A stretch of DNA of 64,000 nt, from the NCBI GenBank assembly GCA_029204045.2, contig CM055068.1, forward strand, positions 36,409,345-36,473,344, in the 5' to 3' direction. Below the pieces are notes generated by a model. The model ran no database searches. It was not told where the DNA came from and was given only the letters and a program-made list of their open reading frames with translations. This stretch comes from Tillandsia leiboldiana. Taxonomy: Eukaryota; Streptophyta; Magnoliopsida; Poales; Bromeliaceae. Positions 11,197-23,842 of the stretch are shown in pieces (position 1 is the first letter of the stretch; each line of letters opens with the position of its first letter). The position numbers were made by a program, and so were the translations under genes.

Positions 11197-14100
11197 ATGG
11201 ATAAGACATGGATTCTTAAGCCAAGGTAATGTTCTAATATTTCTAAAGTTATGAATATTAAGTTATGTTAGTATATAAAATTAAGTAATATTTATTTGTA
11301 CCATTCAATTAATATATTTAGGTCAAGTGATGATTACCAACAAGGATTGAATCAATTCCTCAAATTTGCCTTTGACAATGCATCTAAAGAAAGTATGATC
11401 CTTTGCCCATGTAGAAAATGCACTAATTGCTTTTGGAAAGAAGAGGAAGTTGTCTATGAACATCTGTTATGTGATGGATTTATGCAAGGTTATACAAGAT
11501 GGATATTTCATGGAGAGGATATTATCCAAACAAAACCTAATGAGAATGTCAACATTCAGAATGAACAAATCAGTGATGAAATGAACGATCTTTTACACGA
11601 TGCATTTTTTAATCCAGAGTTAGATTTAGATGTGGGAGATTTAGATATTGAAGAATTGACAGCGGAGCCAGATGAAGAGACTAAAAAATTTTATAATTTA
11701 GTGAAAGATGCTAATCAAGAAATATATCCAGGTTGTAAGAAGTTCTCAAAACTCTCATTTATTGTGAGACTATTACAAATAAAATGCTTAGGGGGATGGA
11801 GCAATAAAAGCTTTGAAATGCTTTTAAATTTGTTAAAAGAAGTATTACCAGCAGGTGAAACTTTGCCAAGTACCTTTTATGAGACTGACAAAATCATTAA
11901 AGATTTGGGTCTAGGCTACGAGAAAATTGATGCATGCCCAAATAATTGTATGCTATATCGGAAGGAATTTGCTAATGCATCTTTATGCCATGTCTGTGGT
12001 GTCTCAAGGTGGAAAACTGTTGAAAGTAAAGTAAAAATTAAAAAATCAAGAAAGAATCGTGAACAAAAGGTTTCTGCAAAAGTATTGAGGTACTTTCCAC
12101 TAAAACCAAGACTATAAAGGTTATTTATGTCTTCAAAAACAGCAGCAGATATGAGATGGCATAACGACGGGCGTACAAAAGATGGAGTACTTAGACATGC
12201 TGCTGACTCTCCTGCATGGAAAGATTTTGACTACAAGCATCAATTGTTTTCATCGGACCCGCGGAATGTTAGGCTAGGGCTGGCAAGTGATGGCTTTAAT
12301 CCATTTAGCACAATGAGTATTGCTCATAGCACATGGCCTGTTGTTTTAATTCCTTATAATTTGCCCCCTTGGATGTGCATGAAGCAACCATACTTTATAC
12401 TCTCATTACTTATTCCTGGTCCATCTGCCCCTGGGAATGATATTGATGTGTACATGCAGCCATTGATAGATGAATTAAAGGAGTTATGGGATGAAGGCAT
12501 CAAAACATACGATGTATCTTGCAAACAAACATTTCAAATGCGTGCCGCAATTTTGTGGACCATTAGTGATTTTCCAGGCTATGCTTGTCTTTCGGGATGG
12601 AGCACAAAAGGGCGACTTGCTTGTCCTTATTGTAATGGTGAAACTTGCTCTGAATATTTAAAGCATGGAAGAAAATTCTGTTACATGGGACATCGTAGAT
12701 TCCTGGATAATGAACATAAATTTCGACGTGATGTCACATCTTTCAATGGTAAGCAGGAACATAGAGCTGCACCAACTCCACTTTCTGGTTGTGATGTTTT
12801 AGAGCAAGTCAAAGATGTTAACATTATATTGGGAAAGCATAATTGTAATATAAGAAGTGGAAAACGTAAGCGAGCTGAAGATGTTCAACCTTCACATAAT
12901 TGGAAGAAGCGGAGCATTTTTTTTGAATTGCCGTATTGGGAAACTCTTCTAGTACGTCATAACTTTGATGTTATGCATATTGAAAAGAATTGTACTGATA
13001 ATGTAGTTTATACATTACTAAATTCAGACGGAAAATCAAAAGATACTTTCAAGTCTCGTCTTGACCTTCAAGAAATGGGAATAAGACAAGATCTTCATCC
13101 AGTATCAAATGGAACCAAAACATATCTACCCCCGTCATGCTTCTCCATGAGTAGAAAGGAAAAGGAAATTTTTTGTAAATTATTAAAGGGAGTTAAATTT
13201 CCTGATGGTTATGCATCAAATATCTCAAATCGTGTACATATTAAGGAGCTAAAAATTTTGGGGCTCAAGAGTCATGATAGTCATGTGTTGATGCAGCATT
13301 TGCTCCCATTAGCTGTTAGAAGGATCTTGCCAGAAAATGTTAGCTTGGCCTTGATAGAGCTAAGTAGCTTTTTTAGGGAATTGTGCTGTAAATCTATTCA
13401 GGTGAAGGATATGCAACAATTAGAAGATCGAATAGCATTGACAATATGCCATCTTGAGAGAATATTTCCTCCATCCTTTTTCGACGTCATGGTCCATTTG
13501 CCAATTCACCTTGCTAGTGAGGCCAAACTTGCTGGTCCAGTGCAATACCGTTGGATGTATCCAATTGAGAGGTATATTATGATATTAAGATTTGACTTGT
13601 AATTTAATAAATTACTCATTTTTTGTTGTTATTTATTCTATTTTGGTTCTTATTTTTATATATTTAGGTTTCTTTTGAGATTGAAGTCATATGTACGAAA
13701 TAGAAGACATCCAGAAGGTTCGATTGCGGAAGGCTATTTAATTGAGGAGAGCCTAACATTTTGCTCTCGCTATTTACATGGTGTTGAAACTCGGTTCAAC
13801 CGTCCAGTGAGAAATGATGATCCTAATGCTAGTGACTTGACTAAGAAAACCTTATTTTCCCATATTGGTCGTGCACTAGATAATGGCGAAACTATAACTT
13901 TGGATTATACAACGTGGGTACAAGCTCATCGATATGTGCTATTTAATTTCGATTCTATAAGCTCTTATCTTGAGTAAGTTCTTAAACTTGAATATTAATT
14001 AAAAGTCAAAATGTTGTAGTTTTTAAATTTAATAGTGTATTTAGTTAGGCTTATTTATTTACAGAAAACATATTCAAGAAATCAAGGCACATAATCATCG

Positions 14101-14999
14101 AGCGCGAAGGCGTGATGTCGAGCGTATTCATAATGAAACTTTTCATGAATGGTTTAGATCACATGTAAGTATACTTCACTTCGAACTTAATTTCTTAACT
14201 AATATATAGTTAAAATTAAGACATTAATTAGCTTGTCTTTGTTTAATAGGTTCATAATTTGACAAGAGAAGAGAATGTGGAGTCACTAGAGGAAATTCGA
14301 TGGTTGGCAGCAGGTCCTCTAATGACAGTAAGAAGATATAAAGGATATATTGTTAATGGATTTAGATTTCATACGAAAGATGTTGAGGAGAGACGAAGAA
14401 CACAAAATAGTGGTGTTGTTGTCGTTGCAAGCACCTCAAGTTTTTCTAGTGCAAAGGATCAAAATCCTATCAAAGGAGATGTTGCTTACTATGGAGTTCT
14501 TAAAGAGATCATTGAACTATACTATAATGAAAAGGCAAAAGTTGTGTTGTTTAAATGTGATTGGGTAGATGTGCGTTCTGAAGGCAGAGGAATTAAGAAG
14601 GACAAATTTGGATTTACACTCGTTAACTTCAATCGATTATTATATAATAATGAGAATATAGCAAATGAACCATTTGTACTAGCATCACAAGTTGAACAGG
14701 TGTTTTATGTACAAGACCCCTTAGAGGAAGATTGGCATGTTGTAGTTGGTACAAAACCTAGAGACTTGTTTGACATGTCTGCAAAAGAGGAAGAGTGTGG
14801 AGATGATATGGAGATGTACTACCCAAATGGTTTAGAGAGTAATTTAAATGGAGATAACACCACTAGTGATGATATTGACACTGGTAATTGGGCGAGGACA
14901 GATATACCTGGAACAACTATTAATACACCTTTAGATATTACTCGCCCAAAAGATGCTATACAAAGTGACGACTTAGAGCCTGATGGAGCTGGTGATTGA
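11197..14999 (+). pseudogene. TNP2-like CACTA transposase, five exons, one premature stop
   Basis: Catalyses excision and insertion of CACTA elements in the nucleus. Exons read as 11197-11225, 11322-13571, 13668-13973, 14065-14164 and 14250-14999, each with GT/AG borders and matching phase, giving 1,144 codons plus stop. Seen in order: an N-terminal transposase-associated Cys-rich region (CPCRKCTN), the TNP2 core with PYWETLLVRHNFDVMHIEKN, a DUF4218-like region ending PVQYRWMYPIERY, the KSYVRNRRHPEGSIAEGYL block, and a DUF4216-like C-terminus with FVLASQVEQVFYVQD. The start (MDKTW) matches the family N-terminus and comes from a tiny first exon. A single TAA (12115-12117, codon 275) interrupts an otherwise open frame; the neighbouring sequence suggests a Gln codon there originally. 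It is therefore a recently broken gene, or one that depends on readthrough or a sequencing error. Confidence 0.85.
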
Positions 15000-15425
15000 T
15001 TTTCAGTTATAAGGTTGATTCAATCCTTTGACTTCAATCTCTTGTAAATTGAATTCAATTTCAATGATTCTTACTTTAATAAGCAATTTTCGATTTAACA
15101 AAAAAGTATATATTGATTGCTTGTTAATTTGCTTTATATATAATTGAATAATGTCTCATTATTCATATTTCATGATAATTAGAGTGCTTGTTTATACATT
15201 CATAACATTTAGGATTTTGTTTATTCTATTGATTTCTAAATTCCTCAACTTTTTTCTTGATTGTTTAGATAACAAATTACTCAATGATATTGAAAATTCA
15301 TGTGTAGGTGATTATTTCTTAATGTTTTTATTTTTTTAATACTTCTATTAAATAGTACATAAGTATTTTACTGATTCTAAAAGATGATATAATATATCTT
15401 TTTTTAACTGTTTTGCAGGTTGACT
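15000..15425 (+). other. Spacer between the two CACTA genes
   Basis: AT-rich sequence. A pyrimidine-rich acceptor (tttaactgttttgcag) ends at 15418, just before the second gene's start codon, suggesting a 5' UTR intron. The short ORF at 15151 is not convincing. Confidence 0.5.
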
Positions 15426-17975
15426 ATGGCGCGTACACGATTTCAGCCAGGACGTTCTATACTTGGTCCTCGAATTGCAACAAAAAACTTTCGTGATCCT
15501 AGTCAGAAAAATACTCCATCAAGTAATCACTCGCTTAGGCAATCTGGAGGTGACCTTGAGGAGAATGATTTTGATTTGGGTGTTGATAAGGACAACCAGT
15601 TTATATCGGATAATGACCAACTTGAAGAAAATATGGGTATTCATTAATCCCTAAGATATGCATGTTCATCGAACTTTAGGAATTTAGTTTATAAAATCAA
15701 TTGATCACTATTGAATATTTATTTCTTAGCTATCTCTTATGATTATTTGAAAACAGATTCTTCTAAAAAGTCCAGTAATCGGAGAGGTCCAACTCGCATG
15801 CATAAAATATGGGCTAGGCATGATGGTGATATGTTGGCACTTACTTTTAATGAATTTGATCAGCCTACTGGTGATAAAGCTGCGCAATTCACAAACTTCT
15901 TAGGCACTGTTGCTAGAAGTGGAAAAGATGCACCATTAACATATAAGGATTGGAGGCACATGCCTTTGGATAATAAAAAGATAATGTGGAACATTATTAA
16001 GGTATCAATTTATTAGTTGATTTCTCTTTATATTTTTAATACATAAACATCTATCAGTAAATTGTTATTTGTGAATTTCTTATAGTTAAAGTATAATCTT
16101 GAAGATGATAAGTGGTTATGGGTTATGAAAGCTCTTGGAAAAAAATGGAAGGACTTCAAATGTGAGCTTAAGAAAAAGCACTATGATGCTCACAATACTT
16201 ATGAAGAACGTCTTGTTGATCGCGATTCTAGAGTCCTCCCGGAGCAATGGAGACAATTGATTGAATTTTGGGATACTGAAGAAGGACAGGTGCTTTAAAC
16301 AATTTTTCATTCTTTATCAATTTCACTCTTCATTTTTTCTTTTAACCAAGTGAATGTTTTCTAGTGTAGCTATATAGATGTTTCTTTTAACCAAGTTGAT
16401 GTTGTATACAGACGCGTAGTTTAAGAAACAAAAGTAACCGTGCTAAGCAAATTAATACTCACACTGCTGGCTCAAGAAGTTTTGCTCGTATTCGTGAAGA
16501 AAAGGTAATCACTTAATTCACTTATTCTCTTCTAAGTTCATATATATGCTATAACACAAATTCACTGAATTATAAACTTTTTTATTGTTAACAGCGAAAG
16601 GAAAATGGAGTAGTGCCAACTAGGGCCGAACTATTTAAGATTACTCATGTTCACAAAATGGGGATCCGATGAATGAAGAATGTGCTAACTTTATTGTAAG
16701 TAGATTAATATTTTTTTAAGTTTTTATTTGTAAAGATTTTAGCTTTATTGTAAGTTGCTTTTTTTTTAAGGATCACTTTTATGGCAGTTTATACATTTAT
16801 GTTCAGTTTCCTTTGATCCACAAGATGAGGAAATTTCAAATTATTTGCATTTCTACCTACTCATTGTGATATGCATGACTTGTTATAGAGAGAGATTGAT
16901 GTGAAGACCAAGAATCAACCAGATCTTGCAAAAAAAGGTTCCAAAGAAGTAGATGATTTATTCTCAGATGTATTTGGAAAAGAAAAACATGGTCACGTTC
17001 GTGGCCTCGGTTTGGGCCCTGCTCCTACTCATATTTGGACCGATGCACCTACACCTGCAGCATGTATAAGAATGGCAACTGAGGCTAGAAAGAAAGCTGA
17101 GGAGGAAACAAAAGGAATGAAGGAAAGAATGATAGTTATGGAGACCGAGTTGGCTGAAATGAAAGCAATGATAGCATCTATTATGCAAAATAAGTCTACC
17201 GATGCACCTTCACCTACTAATCCATTGGATGGTCGACAGGTTTACTTTACTAATTAAGTATTTATAAAAGAATTTATTAAATAATATCTTGTTGAAATTA
17301 CATAGTGTTATTTCTTTTGTAGAATGTTGTTGATACAAATATTCCTAATGATACATTTGAAGGAGAAGTGCGATCGTCATCATCCAATCACCAATTTTCG
17401 TCTTATCAAGTAAATATCTTGTCTAGCTAGATTGTGAAATTATATGTTATGTCATTCTCTAATTTATATATATATAGGTGCACCAAACGAAGAAAAGGAG
17501 GGTGCGATATGAACATGAAACCGAGGTAACATCTATTTTGATTAATATTAATTTTTAAAAGTTATCCAATAGTAAAATATATGGGCCTCTATATAGGATA
17601 ATCCTAGACGGGATGATAAAGAAGTGTTCTTGATGTCCCTTGGACAACCTCATCGCCCTGTAGCACGAGGACTTTTATTTAGTAAGGATCCTTCTACTAT
17701 TGTAGGAGGCGAAAAATTAGGTGATCAATATTGGGAAATCTATGTTGAGGTAGTAATGATTCCTACAGAGAGTCTGATTCGGAGCTATCATGGTATGAAG
17801 ATGATAGGTGATGCTGCAAGACAATTTATTGCTTGGCCATCCTATCTTGTAAGTATAATACATATATAAATAAACAATGACATGTATTAGTTTGGTAAAT
17901 ATTGAAAATTATTGATCTCAATTCATTTTTTTTCCTCTAATGTAGGTTAAGCCAGTTAGAAGGTTAAAACAGTGA
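15426..17975 (+). pseudogene. TNPA-like CACTA accessory protein (Transposase_24-like), frameshifted
   Basis: The second CACTA protein; in En/Spm, TNPA binds subterminal repeats and assists transposition. It starts MARTRFQPGR at 15426. Exon pieces with GT/AG borders continue at about 15757-16000 (THMHKIWARHDGD-like start, then KDAPLTYKDWRHMP), 16085-16290 (conserved WLWVMKALGKKWKDFKCELKK), 16412-16504, 16594-16696, 16890-17240 (Lys/Glu-rich coiled coil, likely dimerisation), 17323-17409, 17479-17525, 17599-17849 (GDQYWEIYVEVV, FIAWPSYL) and a last exon ending TGA at 17973-17975. The A-run at 16654-16657 appears one base short: the frame after it reads into a stop while the +1 frame continues the conserved family sequence. 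Exon limits are approximate. It is collinear with the TNP2 gene and on the same strand. Confidence 0.7.
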
Positions 17976-18294
17976 GAACGTTAAGCTAGGGAGACAGATT
18001 TTGGGGAGTCTAGGTGGGTTCTCTTTTCTTCACCATTCTTACACATTTAGTATATTTTTTAATTGATAAGCCTTTGAATATATGTCTTTGATTTGTGAGT
18101 TTATTTATCTTCTTTACAACTCAAATATATTATGGATGGTGTCAGAGCAATTATTAGATTTTACATTTGTTAGGGTTTGTTAGGTTAAGAATTTTTTTTT
18201 TACATACTGTTCCTCAACTATAGGCTTAGGCATAGTGTTCTAATTTGACATAGTGTTCTAATATAAATTTGACATAATGTAATTACAAGTTAGT
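17976..18294 (+). other. CACTA sequence downstream of the TNPA-like gene
   Basis: AT-rich sequence that probably includes the 3' UTR. No ORF or motif is recognised. Confidence 0.4.
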
Positions 18295-18583
18295 TAGAAG
18301 CATTTCGAATCGATGTCAAAGCGGTCGACTCGAAAAGTGGGTTGGAATTGAGAGTTTTTGAAGCTTTAAATTGCAAAGCTTAAGTCCCCGTTCGCCGAAT
18401 TTGCAAAATGGCGAAATGCGGCGAATTGACCTGTAACATATTTTAAATATGATTACAGTCGAGTTCGGTGCGTTTCGGACCGACGCGAAGTGCATCGGGT
18501 CGAAAAGTGAGTTGAAGTTCAAGGAATTAGCGAATTTCATCAATTGTAAAATTCGCCGAAAAAACCAATTTTCACGAGATATA

Positions 18584-19412
18584 ACAGGGCTGCTGTTTTG
18601 AGCAGCAACATTGCTGGTGCTTTGAGCAGCAGGGCTGCTGCTTTGAGCAGCAGCAAGCTGCTGCTTTGAGCAGCAGCAAGCTGCTGCTTGAGCAGCAGCA
18701 CAGGCTGCTGCTCAAAGCAGCAGGCTGCTGCTTGAGCAGCAGGCACAGGCTGCAGCTCAAGCAGCAGCCTTGCTGCTGCTTTGAGCAGCAGCAAGGCTGC
18801 TGCTTGAGCAGCAGCCTGTGCTGCTGCTCAAGCAGCTTGCTGCTGCTTTTGAGCAGCAGCAAGGCTGCTGCTTGAGCAGCAGCCTGTGCTGCTGCTCAAG
18901 CAGCTTGCTGCTGCTTTTGAGCAGCAGCAAGGCTGCTGCTTGAGCATTGCTGGTGCTTTGAGCAGCAGGGCTGCTGCTTTGAGCAAGCAGCAAGCTGCTG
19001 CTTGAGCAGCAGCACAGGCTGCTGCTCAAAGCAGCAGCTGCTGCTTTGAGCAGCAGCACAGGCTGCTGCTCAAGCAGCAGCCTTGCTGCTGCTCAAAGCA
19101 GCAGGCTGCTGCTTGAGCATTAGCACAGGCTGCTGCTCAAGCAGCAGCCTTGCTGCTGCTTTGAGCAGCAGCAAGCTGCTGCTCAAGCTAGCAGCAAGCT
19201 GCTTGAGCAGCAGCCTTGCTGCTGCTTGAGCAGCAGCACAGGATGCTGCTCAAGCAGCAGCCTTGCTGCTGCTTTGCTTGAGCAGCAGCAAGCTGCTGCT
19301 TGAGCAGCAGCAAGCTGCTGCTTGAGCAGCAGTTGCTCAAGCAGCTGGTGCTGCTGCTGCTGCTCAAGCAGCAGCTTGAGCAGCACCTGCTGCTGCTCTG
19401 CAGCACCTGCTC
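18584..19412. repeat. Palindromic CTGCTGCT-TGA-GCAGCAG array 1
   Basis: Around thirty head-to-tail hairpin units such as GCTGCTGCTTGAGCAGCAGC, separated by short spacers (CAAGG, CACAGG, CCTTG, CTGTG). Each unit is self-complementary over 8-9 bases per arm. Confidence 0.9.
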
Positions 19413-20686
19413 TGCGGCAACTTAATCTCAAGCTTGTGCACCGCTCGCGAATTTGCAAAATGGCGAAATGCGGCGAAATGACCTGTAACATATTTTAAAT
19501 ATGATTACAGTCGAGTTCGGTGCGTTTCGGACCGACGCGAAGTGCATCGGGTCGAAAAGTGAGTTGAAGTTCAAGAAATTAGCCAATTTCATAAATTCTG
19601 ATTTTTGATATCGGCAAGCTCTTTTCATCTGCGTTTTGCTGCCAACTAGAAAATCGAAAAAGCTTACCGATAACAAAAATCAGAATTTCTGAAATTCGCT
19701 AAGTCCTTGAACTTCAACTCACTTTTCGACCCGATGCACCTCGCGTCGGTCCGAAACGCACCGAACTCGACTGTAATCATATTTAAAATATGTTACAGAT
19801 CATTTCGCCGCATTTTGCCATTTTGCAAGATTCGGCGAACGGGATTTAAGCTTTGCAATTTAAAGCTTCAAAGTGATTCCAATCAAGCTTCAAAGCTTTG
19901 CAATTTAAAGCTTTAAAAATGCGGCGAAATGACCTGTAACATATTTAAATATGATTACAGTCGAGTTCGGTGCGTTTTGGACCGACGCGAAGTGCATCGG
20001 GTCGAAAAGTGAGTTGAAGTTCAAGAAATTAGCGAATTTCATAAATTCTTATTTTTTGATATCGGCAAGCTCTTTTCATCTGCGTTTTGCCGCCAACTAG
20101 AAAATCAAAATTGTAATTTTCTTCTTCCCTTTATTCTACAATTTTTTCTTAAACTTCCCACGATTTATTTTTAATTTTTTGGGCTGCTCTAAGCCCTCGG
20201 AATAGGGCTTCGAAAAAGCTTGGCAATAAACTGCATCAGCAAAAACTGCAGTTTCAGAATTCTTAAAGCATTTTGCTTCGCTTCGTTCTCCTATTTTCTT
20301 TCAATCTCTCACCTCGGCAGTTCATCCCTTTTAATCAGCAGACTTTTCTGAGACACCTCACGATTCTTCTTAATTTTTTGACTATTCTAAGTCTTCAAAA
20401 TAGGGCCTCGAAAAAGCTTACCGATAACAAAATTCAGAATTTCTGAAATTCCTAAGTCCTAGAACTTCAACTCACTTTTCGACCCGATGCACTTCGCGTC
20501 GGTCCGAACGCACCGAACTCGACTGTAATCATATTTAAAATATGTTACAGATCATTTCGCCGCATTTCGCCATTTTGCAGATTCGCGGAACGGGGACTTA
20601 AGCTTTGCAATTTAAGCTTCAAAGTGATTCCAATCAAGCTCAAAGCTTTGCAATTTAAAACTTTAAAGATTCAGTGAACGGGGACA

Positions 20687-21234
20687 GCCTTGCTGCTGCA
20701 TTGAGCAGCAGCCTGCTGCTTGAGCAGCAGCACAGGCTGCTGCTCAAGGCAGCAGCCTTGCTTCTGCTTTTGAGCAGCAGCCTTGCTGCTGCTCAAAGCA
20801 TGTTGCTTTGAGCAGCAGCAAGGCTGCTGCTTGGCATCAGCACAGGCTGCTGCTCAAGCAGCAGCCAAGCACTGCTGCTTGAGCAGCAGCCTGTGCTGGC
20901 TGCTGCCTTGAGTAGCAGCCATAGCTGCTGCTTGAGCAGTAGCCTGGCTGCTGCCTTGAGCAGCAGCCTTGCTGCTGCTCAAAGCAGCAGCTGTGCTGCT
21001 GCTCAAGGCAGCAGCCTGATGCTTGAGCAGCAGCCTTGCTGCTGCTCAAGCAGCAGCCTGGCTGCTGCCTTGAGCAGCAGCCATGCTGCTGCTCAAAGCA
21101 GCAGCTTGCTGCTTGAGCAGCAGCACAGGCTGCTGCTTTGAGCAGCAGGGCTGCTGCTCAAAGCAGCAGCCTGCTGCTTGAGCAGCAGCACAGCTGCTCA
21201 AGCAGCAGCTTGCTGCTGCTCAAGCAGCAGCCTT
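20687..21234. repeat. Palindromic CTG/CAG array 2
   Basis: Same hairpin units and spacers as array 1, about 550 bp, at the start of the second higher-order unit. Confidence 0.9.
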
Positions 21235-22046
21235 GGGTGCGTTTCGGACCGACGCGGTGCATCGGGCGAATTTGCAAAATGCCGAAATGCGGCGAAATGA
21301 CCCGTAACATATTTTAAATATGATTACAGTCGAGTTCGGTGCGTTTCGGACCGACACGAAGTCCATCGGGTCGAAAAGTGAGTTGAAGTTCAAGAAATTA
21401 GCGAATTTCATAAATTCTTATTTTTGATATCGGCAAGCTCTTTTCATCTGCGTCTTGCCGCCAACTAGAAAATCGAATTGTAATTTTTCTTCTTCCCTTT
21501 ATTCTACAAAGTTTTCTTACACTTCCCACGATTTATTTTTAATTTTGGGCTGCTCTAAGCCCTCGGAATAGGGCTTCGAAAAAGCTTGGCGATAAACTGC
21601 ATCAGACAAAAACTGCAGTTTCAGAATTCTTAAAGCATTTTGCTTCGCTTCGTTCTCCTATTTTCTTTCAATCTCTCACTCGGCAGTTCATCCCTTTTAA
21701 TCAGCAGACTTTTCTGAGACACCTCACGATTTCTTCTTAATTTTTGACTACTCTAAGTCTTCAAATAGGGCCTCGAAAAAGCTTACCGATACAAAAATTC
21801 AGAATTTCTGAAATTCCTAAGTCCTAGAACTTCAACTCACTTTTCGACCGATGCACTCGCGCGGTCCGAAACGCACCGAACTCGACTGTAATCATATTTA
21901 AAATATGTTACAGATCATTTCGCCGCATTTCGCCTTTTGCAGATTCAGCGAACGGGGACTTAAGCTTGCAATTTAAAGCTTCAAAGTGATTCCAATCAAG
22001 CTTCAAAGCTTTGCAATTTAAAACTTTAAAGATTCAGTGAACGGGG

Positions 22047-22584
22047 ACAGCCTTGCTGCTGCATTGAGGCAGCAGCCCTTGCTGCTGCTCAAAGCAAGGT
22101 TAAAACAGGGTGTGGAGTAGCAGCCTGCTGCTTGGCAGCAGCACTGGAGCCTGCTCAAGGCAGCAGCTTGAGCAGCTGCTCACGAGAGCCTGGTTCTGCT
22201 TTGAGCAGCAGCCTTGCGCTGCTCAAGGGCATGCTGCTTTGGCAGCAGCAAGGCTGGCTTGAGCAGCAGCACAGGCTGCTGACAAGCAGCAGGGACTTGA
22301 GCAGCAGCAAGGCTGCTCTGCTGCTTGCTTGCTGAGCAGCAGCCTGGCTGCTGCATTGGCAGCAAAGCCTTGCTCTGCTCAAAGCAGACAGCTGTGCTTG
22401 CGGCTCAAGGCTCAAGTGCTGCTGCTTGAGCAGCAGCCTGCTGATGCCAAAGCAGAGCTTGCTGCTTGAGCAGCAGCAAGGCTGCCTGCGTTTGCGCAGC
22501 AGGGCTGTGCTCAAAGCAGCAGCCTGTGCTGAGCAGCAGCACAGCTTCTCAGCGCAGCGCGGCTGCTCAGCTAGCAGCATTGGG
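22047..22584. repeat. Palindromic CTG/CAG array 3 (degraded)
   Basis: Same family of hairpin units, with many small indels and substitutions relative to arrays 1 and 2. Confidence 0.85.
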
Positions 22585-23450
22585 TAGCGTTTCGGATCGA
22601 CGCGGTGTCATCGGGCGAATTTGCAAAATGCCGAATGCGGCGAAATGACCCGTAACTATATTTAAATATGTTACAGTCGAGTTCGGTGCGTTTCGGACCG
22701 ACGCGAATCCATCGGGTCGAAAAGTGAGTGAAGTTCAAGAAATTAGCGAATTTCAAAATTCTGATTTTTGATATCGGCAAGCTCTTTCATCTGCGTTTTG
22801 CCGCCAACTAGATAACGAAATTGTACTTTTTCTTCTTCCCTTTATTCTACAAATTTTTCTTAAACTCCCCATGATTTATTTTAATTTTTGGGCTGCTCTA
22901 AGCCCTCGAATAGGGCTCCGAAAAGCTTGGCGTAAACTGCATCAAGCCATAACTGCAGTTGCAGAATTTTTGAAGCATTTTGCATCGCTTGTTCTCTCCT
23001 ATTTCTTTCAATCTCTCACCTATGCAGTTTCATCCTTTTAAGCAGACTTTTCTGAGACACCTCACGATTTCTTCTTCATTCTTTGACTACTTAAGTTTTC
23101 AAAATCGGGCCTTCGAAAAAGCTTACCGATAACAAATATCAGAATTTCTGAAATTCGCTAAGTCCTTGAACTTCAACTCACTTTTCGACCGATGCACCTC
23201 GCGTCGGTCCGAAACGCACCGAACTCGCGTAAACTGTAATAAATTTAAATATGTTACAGATCATTTCGGGGCGTCCCCCGCATTTGGCCATTTTGCCGAT
23301 TCGGCGAAGGGGACTTAAGCTTTGCAATTTAAAGCTTCAAAGTGATTCCAATCAATAAAATTTAGAACTTTACCAAATCCTGTTTGAAAGGGGCCATAAA
23401 AGACGAAGTTGATGAGTCTTGATAAAAAACAATATAGTATCGAAAGTAAT

Positions 23451-23550
23451 NNNNNNNNNNNNNNNNNNNNNNNNNNNNNNNNNNNNNNNNNNNNNNNNNN
23501 NNNNNNNNNNNNNNNNNNNNNNNNNNNNNNNNNNNNNNNNNNNNNNNNNN
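23451..23550. other. Assembly gap (100 N)
   Basis: Exactly 100 N, a conventional placeholder for a gap of unknown size. The left flank is unplaced sequence following the repeat field; the right flank is Gypsy-1 LTR. About 2.36 kb of LTR (the counterpart of 28913-31269) and the CACTA right end are missing here. Confidence 0.98.
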
Positions 23551-23835
23551 CAACCGCTGGCTTTATCGTTTCTAAACACTGATGCCGCTATATATTCCGA
23601 TTGTGCTGTATGTCTATTGTATGGTGATGGTTGGTGATGTTTGAGGTATGTTGTTGTACATGAGACGCCCGTGCAATACAAAGGAGACTATGTTTTGTCA
23701 GTGGGCAGAGAGAATTTGTGTATGTGGCGGTCTGGCACGCACGGGGATGAGTTTAAAGTTACCTTGTAAGAAGAAAAAAAAAAAAGATCCACCGATTTTC
23801 GCTTGACAGACTCAAAAAACCCCGGGGGCGTGACA
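23551..23835 (+). mobile_element. Gypsy-1 5' LTR, last 285 bp
   Basis: Matches 31270-31554 of the 3' LTR and ends in the same GGGGGCGTGACA. Differences are numerous and mostly small indels, unlike the identical first 52 bp, so base quality next to the gap may be poor. Confidence 0.9.
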
Positions 23836-23842
23836 GATTAAA

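Larger units (their letters stand above)
18295..23354. repeat. Higher-order repeat field with palindromic arrays and inverted arms
   Basis: About 5 kb built from recurring modules: (i) arrays of CTG/CAG palindromes at 18584-19412, 20687-21234 and 22047-22584; (ii) a forward arm containing GGTGCGTTTCGGACCGACGC and GTCGAAAAGTGAGTTGAAGTT near 18470, 19520, 19970, 21340 and 22690; (iii) the reverse complement of that arm near 19710, 20470, 21835 and 23180; (iv) a spacer with GATATCGGCAAGCTC between the arms. Units two and three are about 1.3-1.4 kb long. Unit three is the most degraded by small indels. There are no genes; the Leu/Lys/Ala/Cys-rich ORFs are translations of the repeats. Confidence 0.88.
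6408..23450 (+). mobile_element. CACTA (En/Spm) DNA transposon, right end not resolved
   Basis: Begins CACTACACCAATGTTGGC inside the Gypsy-1 LTR, with subterminal GGCATTT/AATGCC motifs in both orientations over about 6420-6690. Two genes typical of autonomous CACTA elements follow on the plus strand: a TNP2-like transposase (11197-14999) and a TNPA-like protein with a Transposase_24-like region (15426-17975). No right terminus (expected to end in TAGTG) is seen before the N gap, so the right end is either in the gap or lost. Whether the 18295-23354 repeat field is the element's own 3' subterminal region is an inference. Confidence 0.75.

Noticed and set aside
18584..21234. CRISPR-like array
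   Set aside because: Spacers are 4-6 bp and the repeats are self-complementary trinucleotide runs; the context is a plant genome.
18540..22580. Leu/Lys/Ala/Cys/Ser-rich ORFs
   Set aside because: Direct translations of the palindromic CTG/CAG arrays in every frame; not genes.
18180..23450. CACTA 3' terminus (TAGTG end with AGC duplication)
   Set aside because: Searched by eye on both strands; no convincing terminus before the N gap, so no right boundary is claimed.
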